Below, in pieces: positions 57,218 to 64,000 of a stretch of DNA of 64,000 nt (position 1 is the first letter of the stretch; each line of letters opens with the position of its first letter). The stretch lies in the NCBI RefSeq assembly GCF_024500045.1, contig NZ_JTEO01000002.1, forward strand, positions 124,001 to 188,000, read 5' to 3'. Under the pieces are notes generated by a model. The model had not been told where the DNA came from and did no database searches. It saw only the letters and a list, made by a program, of their open reading frames with translations. Made by a program: the position numbers and the translations under genes. This DNA is from Methanolobus chelungpuianus. Lineage in GTDB: Archaea > Halobacteriota > Methanosarcinia > Methanosarcinales > Methanosarcinaceae.

Positions 57218-59872
57218 CTATGTGCGCTGTTCAGCTGTTGCCTTCACAGTCTTCCCGGTGCGCGTGTCTGAAACATCCTTTCTGATCCTTTCAAGTGTGG
57301 CAATGAGGGCCTCTTTTGGCACAGGCTTGATGAAATAATCCACTGTCCCCCACACTTTACCCATTTCCTTCTCGTCAAGCATGGAAGTGATGATCACAGG
57401 TATGTCCTTTGTCTGTTCCTCATCTTTCAGATGCTTCAGGACATCCCATCCATCCATGCCAGGCATCATGAGGTCGAGGGTGATGGCAAACGGTTTCAGT
57501 TTGCCGGCAAGCAGTAGTGCTTCTTTTCCGCAGCAAGCGGATGCTACCCGGTAGCCTTCCCTTTCCAGGGTGGCTTCGATGAGCTCTCTTGAATTATCAT
57601 CGTCCTCCACCACGAGGATCAGTGGTTCGGCACCAATTATAGCTGCTGAATTGCCTGTGCCGTGAGCAGGCCGACCCTCCAAGCCATCAACCTCGTGTGT
57701 CTCTTCCGGGATCGCTTCCTCATTCATGCTTTTGATCAGGGGCAGTTCGAATGTAAAGGTTGTACCCTCTCCTGGTTTACTCTCAACCCATATGCGCCCG
57801 TTCTGGATCTCCACGAACTTCTTTACGAGGGAAAGCCCAAGCCCGGTTCCCTCGTACTGCCTGTTGATAGCAGAATCCAGTTGTGTGAATGGCTGGAAAA
57901 GCTTGCTGATGTCTTCATCGGATATCCCTATTCCCGTATCCCTGACCACAAAGACAGCCATGTCTCCCTTCTGGCTTGCATGCACACTCACGCTCCCGTC
58001 CTTGGGTGTGAACTTTATAGCATTGCTGATCAGGTTGAAGAGTATCTGCTTGAACCTGGTCTTATCGGCATAGATCGTCTCGAGCCTGTCATCTTTGAAA
58101 AACTCAACCCTGAGCTGCTTTTTCACAGCCATGGGCGAGATGAGCTGCCTTACTTCAATGAATACTTCTGCGACAGAGAACAGCTGGTTATCAAGTTCCA
58201 TCTTGTTTGCTTCTATCTTGGAGATATCCAGCACATTATTTATGATCGACAGCAAATGTTTGCCGCTTGCTGCTATATTCATGATGAACCGCTTCTGGGT
58301 GTCGGATATTTCTCCGGTGCCTCCGCTTGTTATCAGCTCAGAGAAGCCGATAATGGAGTTGAGCGGTGTTCTCAGTTCGTGGCTCATGGTTGTAAGGAAA
58401 TCACTCTTGGCACGGTTTGCAGCTTCTGCTGTGATCCTGGCCTGGATGAGTTTCTCCTCTGCGTCCTTCATTTTTGTAAGGTCGACAAAGCTCTCTATGA
58501 AATAGTCCTTACCCTGGAGGGTCACGGGCACTACTGATTTGAGAACCCAGACTTTCTGACCCTGGGCATTGATGATCATGCGTTCGGACCTGTTCACGCT
58601 CATTCCAAGGTCGCTTATCGGGCATTTACCTTTCTCGGCGGGGCATATGAAATCATGACACTCCCTGCCCACTATCTTTTCCTTCGGCAGGCCGATGATC
58701 TCTTCGGCAGCAGGGTTCACATCGACTATCACATGTGTGTGAGAATCCAGAATTATAGCTCCGCTGATTATGTTTGTAAGTACTGCTTCCATCTTCTGCT
58801 GGTTCTCACGCTCTACAGCCTGTATCTTCTCCTTATTCTGCTCCAGCGATTGCAGCATGTAATTGATATTGTCTGCAAGCATGTACAGTTCGTCGTCCCC
58901 GTCCATCCTCACACGGGAAGAGAGCGATCCGCTCTCGGTAATAGCGCTAAGGTTACTGCTCAGGAGCGTCAGGCGTGACAGCACGGATTTTTCTATCATT
59001 AACATGAGAACTATCCCATAGATAGCTCCTATAACGATTATAGCATACAACACGTAATGTACGGCAGACTGTCCCTGCCGGTACACATCCCTTGGCATTT
59101 CCACATCCAGGGCCAGTGAAGGAACACCGTTGATGTCTTTCAATATTGCAGTGCCGATGACAGTGCTTTCATCCATATAATCGATTCTTATGGGGTCACT
59201 GCCCTGGGCCCGGGTTGAGCCTTGAAATGCAGCTGGGGCCTCAGGCTCCAGATCGCTGACACTGATGGACAGCTGGGTAATGCCCCCCATTTCTTCAACA
59301 AATTCAGGATCAAGGAACCTTGCAATGACGATAGTACCTGCAACCGTCGGGTCCGTCGTACTTGGAGTTATAGCACTTGTCCCGACTATCATGGGACCTT
59401 CAGGAGTGCTTATGATGCCTGAGACATATTTTCCGAGGGAGGGTTCTGAATATAGCATTTCTTCTTTGCTTATATAATCCCTGAAAATATCTGTTATTTG
59501 CCTTTCTTCATAGGCATGATGATCCACTCCTGCAATGTAGTACAGTTCGCCTGAGGCATCAAAGAACATCATCATGTCTATCTCCAGATTAGACAGGGAT
59601 CCTACGTCAAGGTTATTTTCAATATAAGCATCGTCCCCATGCATAAAATAGAACGTGTCACTCCACTGGCCCCAGTCCTTTGCTGTGGCTGTAAGGCGCT
59701 TTGTCTGGGAGTCAACAGCTTCAGTAGCCCTGAGAACATTCTTTGTGACCTCTCTTTCCTCAAGCTGTGAAAAGCTGTCATGCATTATCGACCCGGTGAT
59801 CACTGCAAGCAGGACGAACAGACAGATGAAGGTCACGGTAAGGAATATGAGAGTCCTGTTGCGTATCTTCAG
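57218..59872 (-). CDS. Membrane hybrid sensor kinase: CHASE4, HAMP, PAS, kinase, receiver
   Basis: 884 residues if read from a CTG at 59872, which has GGAGG 8 nt upstream and gives a complete signal anchor (KIRNRTLIFLTVTFICLFVL). The first ordinary start is a GTG at 59836 with no site and a shortened membrane helix. An extracellular CHASE4-like domain (WGQWSDTFYFM) lies at about 35-240, second membrane helix near 272-294, HAMP, PAS (VIVDVNPAAEEIIGLP), phospho-His in TMSHELRTPLNS near 496, ATP domain with DTGIGISDED and GTGLGLSLVKKF, and a receiver with Asp in LDLMMPGMDGWD near 797. Paired with the response regulator just upstream. Confidence 0.9.
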   Translation of the reverse strand: MKIRNRTLIFLTVTFICLFVLLAVITGSIMHDSFSQLEEREVTKNVLRATEAVDSQTKRLTATAKDWGQWSDTFYFMHGDDAYIENNLDVGSLSNLEIDMMMFFDASGELYYIAGVDHHAYEERQITDIFRDYISKEEMLYSEPSLGKYVSGIISTPEGPMIVGTSAITPSTTDPTVAGTIVIARFLDPEFVEEMGGITQLSISVSDLEPEAPAAFQGSTRAQGSDPIRIDYMDESTVIGTAILKDINGVPSLALDVEMPRDVYRQGQSAVHYVLYAIIVIGAIYGIVLMLMIEKSVLSRLTLLSSNLSAITESGSLSSRVRMDGDDELYMLADNINYMLQSLEQNKEKIQAVERENQQKMEAVLTNIISGAIILDSHTHVIVDVNPAAEEIIGLPKEKIVGRECHDFICPAEKGKCPISDLGMSVNRSERMIINAQGQKVWVLKSVVPVTLQGKDYFIESFVDLTKMKDAEEKLIQARITAEAANRAKSDFLTTMSHELRTPLNSIIGFSELITSGGTGEISDTQKRFIMNIAASGKHLLSIINNVLDISKIEANKMELDNQLFSVAEVFIEVRQLISPMAVKKQLRVEFFKDDRLETIYADKTRFKQILFNLISNAIKFTPKDGSVSVHASQKGDMAVFVVRDTGIGISDEDISKLFQPFTQLDSAINRQYEGTGLGLSLVKKFVEIQNGRIWVESKPGEGTTFTFELPLIKSMNEEAIPEETHEVDGLEGRPAHGTGNSAAIIGAEPLILVVEDDDNSRELIEATLEREGYRVASACCGKEALLLAGKLKPFAITLDLMMPGMDGWDVLKHLKDEEQTKDIPVIITSMLDEKEMGKVWGTVDYFIKPVPKEALIATLERIRKDVSDTRTGKTVKATAEQRT

Positions 59873-59873
59873 G

Positions 59874-60245
59874 TTATTTTCCTCCAGCTGACACGTATGA
59901 CAGAACCTTGCCTACAAAGGTAGGAACATCGATCGGCTTTGAGATATACCCTGAGCAGCCTGCACTGATGAACTTCTGTTCGTCTCCCTGCATAGCATGG
60001 GCTGTCAGTGCGATTATAGGAGCGCCCATGGATTCAATATTATTTATATTCCTGATCACTTCGATGCCGTCCATCCCCGGTAGCTGGATATCGAGCAGTA
60101 TAAGGTCAAAACAATTGTTCCTTATTTTGTCAAGTGCCTCCGGTCCATCAAAGGCCTGCATGACCTCGATACCTCCGGCCGTGAGAATAAAGGTGACAAG
60201 CTCCATGTTCATGGGGTTGTCCTCTACAACAAGTACTCTGGTCAT
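59874..60245 (-). CDS. Single-domain response regulator
   Basis: 123 residues, only a receiver domain. Acidic pocket VLVVEDNPMN, phospho-acceptor Asp in LILLDIQLPGMDG near 52, Thr/Lys switch residues in ALTAHAM and YISKPID. No output domain, so it relays phosphate or acts by protein contact, like CheY or DivK. Its stop codon is one base from the kinase gene's likely CTG start, so the two are translated together. Confidence 0.94.
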   Translation of the reverse strand: MTRVLVVEDNPMNMELVTFILTAGGIEVMQAFDGPEALDKIRNNCFDLILLDIQLPGMDGIEVIRNINNIESMGAPIIALTAHAMQGDEQKFISAGCSGYISKPIDVPTFVGKVLSYVSAGGK

Positions 60246-60423
60246 ATTATCCTGATCTGTGATATGATAGTTTAAATTATAGGGTATATATATTTATTTT
60301 GATGTACTTCGATTTGTATTTCCCGCAGGTTCCGGGACTAGCAAAAATACTTAACCTTGCGGCTCCCTTTATTAATTGGAAGGCCCCTCTTAGAGGAAGC
60401 CTGTGCTTAACTCAGGGAGTAAT

Positions 60424-61134
60424 ATGTTAAGGCAGCGTTTTGTTCTGGATACTACTGCGCTTACCGACCTGCAGGCCCGCGAGAAGCTGGATGTCGCAGG
60501 CATGTGTGACGGAATGAGAAAAGTGCTGGAACTGATAGCTTCTGCACGCCTGCAGCTTGGCATCAGTTGCTATGTACCTTTCCCTTCAGTGTATAACGAG
60601 CTGCGTGAGTTCGCACAGAACAACGGCTGCGATGCCGATGTGATAGCAAAGATAGACACGTGGCTTGTGAAAAAGGCTCCTGACAGGTATAATGTGCAGA
60701 TCCCGTCCAAGGTGTTCCATGAGTATGTCTCTCACATGAGGGAACGCATAAACAAGGGAATGGTGATTGCTGAGGAGACGATATGGGAATCGTCCACGGA
60801 CTGCCTGCTCATCCAGACCAAAGCAGATAACAAGAAGGATATTGAGGCCGAGATAGAGCGTGGCGTCATCGGTGTCCATATCGGCAAGTTCAGGAATAAG
60901 TACCGCAGCGCCCTGCGTTACGGCATTCTTGACAGTGCTCCTGATATTGACGTGCTTATCCTTGCCAGGGAGCTCGAGGCAGCGGTTGTCGCGAGTGACT
61001 TCGGTATACAGAAATGGGCCGAGGAACTTGGGGTAAGGTTCGTTCCTGCAAGTACATTTCCCATGATATTGCAGGAGTACCTGGAACATGCACCCTTAGC
61101 CACTCTTCCCCTGGACAGGGAATCAGATATCTGA
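60424..61134 (+). CDS. HARP-type protein-only RNase P homologue (RNA ligase partner family)
   Basis: 236 residues from the ATG at 60424 with GGGAG upstream. The PIN-like metal site begins [11 protein letters not shown] (Asp9) and continues with acidic residues in [16 protein letters not shown] and [17 protein letters not shown]. The middle is helical ([23 protein letters not shown]). The family was first named RNA ligase partner and later shown in Aquifex to be a minimal protein RNase P (HARP) that trims tRNA 5' ends. Most archaea that carry it also have the RNA-based enzyme. It lies in front of the SAM synthetase gene. Confidence 0.87.
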   Translation: MLRQRFVLDTTALTDLQAREKLDVAGMCDGMRKVLELIASARLQLGISCYVPFPSVYNELREFAQNNGCDADVIAKIDTWLVKKAPDRYNVQIPSKVFHEYVSHMRERINKGMVIAEETIWESSTDCLLIQTKADNKKDIEAEIERGVIGVHIGKFRNKYRSALRYGILDSAPDIDVLILARELEAAVVASDFGIQKWAEELGVRFVPASTFPMILQEYLEHAPLATLPLDRESDI

Positions 61135-61178
61135 TCAACTTTAAGGCACCCCGGCACGGCTACCAGCCATGTGTCGGG
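61122..61178 (+). other. Two dyads between the HARP and SAM synthetase genes
   Basis: ATCAGAT-ATCTGAT (61122-61135) contains the HARP stop codon. A longer stem, CCCGGCAC (from 61150) with GTGTCGGG (to 61178), encloses an inner hairpin GGCT-ACC-AGCC. A TATA-like CTATATCT starts at 61180, so the stem is upstream of the SAM synthetase's own start and could be a 3' end structure or an operator. Confidence 0.5.
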
Positions 61179-61228
61179 ACTATATCTAAATGACAGGAGC
61201 ACATGTAGGGGCACATGGGGGTTAATGA

Positions 61229-62443
61229 ATGAGGAACATTTCAGTAGAGGAATTCAGGGCGTCCTGCGCTGCTGCGCAGAACCTTGAAATAGTGGAAAGG
61301 AAAGGAAAAGGACATCCTGACAGTATATGCGATGCTGTGATGGACCGGATATCCGTGAATCTGTCCGGGGAGTATCTGCAGCGTTTTGGCACCATACTCC
61401 ATCATAATACGGACAAGTGCCTGCTCGTTGCCGGGGAGACGGCAGGTATCTTTGGCGGTGGTATGGTGGTAAACCCCATGTTACTGGTTATCGGTGACCG
61501 CGCTACCTTCGAAGTGGAGGGAGAGGAGATAGACGTATGCGGTATAGCCATCGACACGGCCACCGGCTGGTTCGACGAGAACCTGCGTTTTGTCAAGCCA
61601 GAGCATGTTGACTACCAGGTGGAGCTCAAGCCCGGCTCCTCGGAACTGACAGACATCTTCAGGAGGGGAGGTGAACTCCTGGGGGCAAATGATACATCTG
61701 CAGCTGTGGGTTATGCGCCTCTGTCCTTTACGGAGAGGATGGTAATGGACACTGAGAAGTATCTAAACTCTGCCGGTTTCAAGGAGAAGTATCCTGAATC
61801 GGGTGAAGATATCAAGGTGATGGGTGTCAGGAGGGGCAAGAACTTCGATATGACTGTGGCAATGCCTCTTATAGACACTTTTGTTGAGTCCGAGGAACAC
61901 TACTTCCGGATGAAGGATGACCTGCTGGACGCCATGCAGGTCTATATGGCCGACTACCTGGAGGAAAAGGAGGTTTCCGTTAACACTTCTCTCAAACTGA
62001 ACAATCTTGATGTTCCCGGACGCGGCCTGGAAGGTATCTATACCAGTGTCACAGGTACCTCGGCCGAGGACGCGGACTGTGGTCAGGTGGGTCGCGGCAA
62101 TCGTGTCAATGGCATCATATCTCTCACGCGGCCTGCAAGCAGTGAGGCAGCGGCCGGCAAGAATCCTGTAAGCCATGTGGGCAAGATATACAATATACTC
62201 TCTCACCGGATAGCCGACAGGATACACACTAACGTGCCGGATGTGGAAGAGGCCTATGTGTGGCTGTTGAGCGATATAGGCGTCCCCATAGACCAGCCAA
62301 AGGTCGCAGCAGCGCAGCTTGTAATGAAAAAGGGTGCTGTGGAATCTGTGAGGGAGGAGGTCACGGAGGTAATTGATACAGAACTGGAGAATATCCGGCA
62401 GTTCACCATGGAGCTCGCAAGGGGAATGATATCGCTCTATTAG
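61229..62443 (+). CDS. mat: Archaeal S-adenosylmethionine synthetase
   Basis: 404 residues, the archaeal MAT length. Features: VERKGKGHPDSICDAVMDRIS, GRGNRVNGIISLTRPASSEAA, GKNPVSHVGKIYNILSHRIA. It makes SAM from methionine and ATP, supplying the methyltransferases and radical SAM enzymes in this window. A run of five G's precedes the start. Own promoter at about 61180. It ends in a hairpin shared with the convergent DGGGP synthase gene. Confidence 0.96.
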   Translation: MRNISVEEFRASCAAAQNLEIVERKGKGHPDSICDAVMDRISVNLSGEYLQRFGTILHHNTDKCLLVAGETAGIFGGGMVVNPMLLVIGDRATFEVEGEEIDVCGIAIDTATGWFDENLRFVKPEHVDYQVELKPGSSELTDIFRRGGELLGANDTSAAVGYAPLSFTERMVMDTEKYLNSAGFKEKYPESGEDIKVMGVRRGKNFDMTVAMPLIDTFVESEEHYFRMKDDLLDAMQVYMADYLEEKEVSVNTSLKLNNLDVPGRGLEGIYTSVTGTSAEDADCGQVGRGNRVNGIISLTRPASSEAAAGKNPVSHVGKIYNILSHRIADRIHTNVPDVEEAYVWLLSDIGVPIDQPKVAAAQLVMKKGAVESVREEVTEVIDTELENIRQFTMELARGMISLY

Positions 62444-62457
62444 GCCTGCCTCAGGCC
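62443..62457. terminator. Short hairpin shared by two convergent stop codons
   Basis: GGCCTG-CCT-CAGGCC. The last base of the SAM synthetase TAG is the first base of the stem, and the DGGGP synthase stop (62451-62453 on the minus strand) lies in loop and stem. Possible bidirectional 3'-end structure. Confidence 0.5.
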
Positions 62458-63302
62458 CCGGCAAGGAAGGATACCAGTGCAAAGGCCATTGCCATCTTGA
62501 ACATGCGGGATGACCCGGCAGGATCTCCTTTTCCCAGTATCCTGTAGACAGCGGCCGCAAACAGCAGATCGGCCACAGCTACCAGGAAGAGGTACCTCAC
62601 ACTCATGAGGGACTGCAGGTAGGGCAGCGGACTGGCCAGTACAGCCACAAGGCCTATGGAAGCTGCAAGATATGCCGAACTCCTGGCCCCGATGACTATG
62701 GGCAGGGTGCGTGCGCCGTCTTTCATATCTCCGTCCATGTCCTCGATATCCTTGACTATCTCCCTGGCAACCGTTGCAAGAGTTGCGAGCAGGAAAAGCA
62801 CGAACACGCTTTCAAGCCCTCCTCTCTCAAAGAAGACTGCGCCTCCGAACAGGAATGTCGATCCGGTGAGATAACCCACTGTAAGGTTCCCGAGGAGTGC
62901 CGTGCGTTTGAGCGTGCTTGCGTAGTATATCAATAGCAGGGAGTTGAAGAGTGCTATGAGTCCGCAGGGGACGTTGATAAGAAAAGCGGATGCTGTCCCC
63001 AAGCCAAACAGTGCAAGCGAGAAATATAAGGCTGCAGGGATGCTGATCCTTCCGGAGGGAATTGGCCTGTTCGGCTTGTTGATCCGGTCTATCTCAACAT
63101 CATAATAGTCATTAATAGCATTCCCGGCTCCTGTCACCAGGAAAACGGTGAGGAAGACCAGCGCAGACCCGCAGAAGGGGAAGAGCACGGTATCCGGGGC
63201 ATTAGCTGCCAGTATATTGTATGCAATGAACACTCCAATGGTGGCTGCTATTGCAGCCATGATGCAATTGCCATAGCGCATCAGTTCCAGGTATGCTTTC
63301 AT
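62451..63302 (-). CDS. Digeranylgeranylglyceryl phosphate synthase (UbiA family)
   Basis: 283 residues with about eight membrane segments. The first Asp-rich motif [19 protein letters not shown] and the second, [17 protein letters not shown], are those of UbiA prenyltransferases; the opening [19 protein letters not shown] is that of archaeal DGGGPS. It adds the second geranylgeranyl chain to GGGP, the step after the enzyme at 18,510. GGGAG precedes the ATG. It lies 17 nt behind nadA, so the two are co-transcribed. Confidence 0.93.
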   Translation of the reverse strand: MKAYLELMRYGNCIMAAIAATIGVFIAYNILAANAPDTVLFPFCGSALVFLTVFLVTGAGNAINDYYDVEIDRINKPNRPIPSGRISIPAALYFSLALFGLGTASAFLINVPCGLIALFNSLLLIYYASTLKRTALLGNLTVGYLTGSTFLFGGAVFFERGGLESVFVLFLLATLATVAREIVKDIEDMDGDMKDGARTLPIVIGARSSAYLAASIGLVAVLASPLPYLQSLMSVRYLFLVAVADLLFAAAVYRILGKGDPAGSSRMFKMAMAFALVSFLAGA

Positions 63303-63319
63303 TTTTGCGGCTCCCGTAC

Positions 63320-64000
63320 CTATCTGTTCCTTTTGACAGCAAGCATGCGGTCAAGTGCGCGCCTCGCCTTGACCCTTATATCCTCAGGGACCGATATGAC
63401 ATGCTGCCTCCTCTCAAGACTGAACATAAGAGCTTCGATGTCTATTGCTTTCATCTCGGGGCAAACGGCAAATTCTGATGCAAAATAGAACCTCTTGCCG
63501 GGATTATCCTGCTCCAGCTTATGCAGGATGCCTTTTTCAGTTGCAATGATGAACTCTTCGGCAGGCGACCTGCTGACATGATCAAGCATGCCGGTGGTGC
63601 TGAATACCCTGTCGGAGAGTTCAAGGACCTCTCTGCGGCACTCCGGGTGGGAAAGCACCTCTGCACCCGGGTGTTCCTCTTTTGCCCCGATGATGTCGCT
63701 CACAAGTATCTGGTTGTGTGTGGGGCAGTAGCCGCTCCACGGAATTATTCTCTTGCTGGTGTTGCAGGCTACGTAATCTGCAAGGTTCCTGTCGGGTACG
63801 AAGAGTACTTCTTCCTCTTCAAGGGAGTTGACAACCTCGACAGCATTTGCCGAGGTGCAGCATATGTCACTTTCTGCCTTGACCTCCGCAGTCGAGTTCA
63901 CATAACATACGACCGCAGCATGGGGGTGTTTCTTCTTCTCTTTGCGCAGGGCTGAGGCCGTGACCATGGAGGCCATGGGGCATCCCGCATACAGCTCCGG
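63320..64000 (-). CDS. nadA: Quinolinate synthase NadA (N-terminus cut by window end)
   Basis: 226 residues are visible. The frame runs through the window edge and the first residues seen are [12 protein letters not shown], well inside the family. Cluster cysteines are in AGCPMA, GYCPTH and [32 protein letters not shown] and [13 protein letters not shown] support the call. NadA condenses iminoaspartate and dihydroxyacetone phosphate to quinolinate in NAD synthesis, using a [4Fe-4S] cluster. About the first 80 residues are outside the window. Confidence 0.95.
   Translation of the reverse strand, partial: PELYAGCPMASMVTASALRKEKKKHPHAAVVCYVNSTAEVKAESDICCTSANAVEVVNSLEEEEVLFVPDRNLADYVACNTSKRIIPWSGYCPTHNQILVSDIIGAKEEHPGAEVLSHPECRREVLELSDRVFSTTGMLDHVSRSPAEEFIIATEKGILHKLEQDNPGKRFYFASEFAVCPEMKAIDIEALMFSLERRQHVISVPEDIRVKARRALDRMLAVKRNR

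Overview
The window is chromosomal DNA of a methanogenic archaeon, most likely of the Methanosarcinaceae. The evidence is a methanogen-type nif operon with the two PII-like genes nifI1 and nifI2 between nifH and nifD, an NrpR repressor, the methyl-coenzyme M reductase activation ATPase AtwA, methanogenesis marker protein 14, the methanofuran enzyme MfnB, both archaeal ether-lipid prenyltransferases (GGGP and DGGGP synthases), CooC/CooT for carbon monoxide dehydrogenase, ribosomal protein L40e and archaeal TATA boxes. Two chemoreceptors and several sensor kinases suggest a motile, signal-rich lineage; I do not assign a genus.

Region 1 to 13,400 is a nitrogen island. On the minus strand nifH-nifI1-nifI2-nifD-nifK-nifE-nifN (cut by the window start) run as one operon. 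A Cache-domain chemoreceptor follows upstream, then an amt-glnK operon whose promoter carries a GGTA-N6-TACC site, an orphan DNA methyltransferase on the plus strand, and nrpR itself.

Region 13,400 to 23,300 holds housekeeping genes: an ABC1/UbiB-type kinase, a DUF3303-like small protein, a phasin-like protein with an unknown partner, atwA, GGGP synthase with L40e (a 49-residue gene), a winged-helix protein, and the gatCAB amidotransferase operon.

Region 23,400 to 41,200 is more accessory: an erythromycin-esterase homologue, an unknown 365-residue protein, methyltransferases, an AlkA-like glycosylase, cooC-cooT, and an ABC export system with a divergent TrmB-type regulator and a 26-bp palindrome between them. 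It also holds a YHS/ferredoxin/FrhB fusion, a radical SAM protein, a copper chaperone and CopA pair, and an Mrr-nuclease/PH-like protein coupled to a tiny zinc ribbon.

Region 41,300 to 64,000 carries thioredoxin and methanogenesis marker 14, a PolX protein with one altered catalytic position, DUF166, thymidylate kinase, sensor kinases, HisA-like and MfnB divergent genes, a CDC48-type AAA ATPase, a second chemoreceptor, a small ferredoxin, two tandem SRPBCC proteins and a frameshifted Fe-S protein pseudogene. It ends with a kinase/response-regulator pair, a HARP-type protein-only RNase P homologue, archaeal SAM synthetase, DGGGP synthase and nadA (cut by the window end).

No tRNA, rRNA, CRISPR array or insertion sequence was recognised. 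Many transcripts appear leaderless (a TATA box about 25 nt before the ATG). Several genes end in perfect hairpins that include or abut the stop codon.
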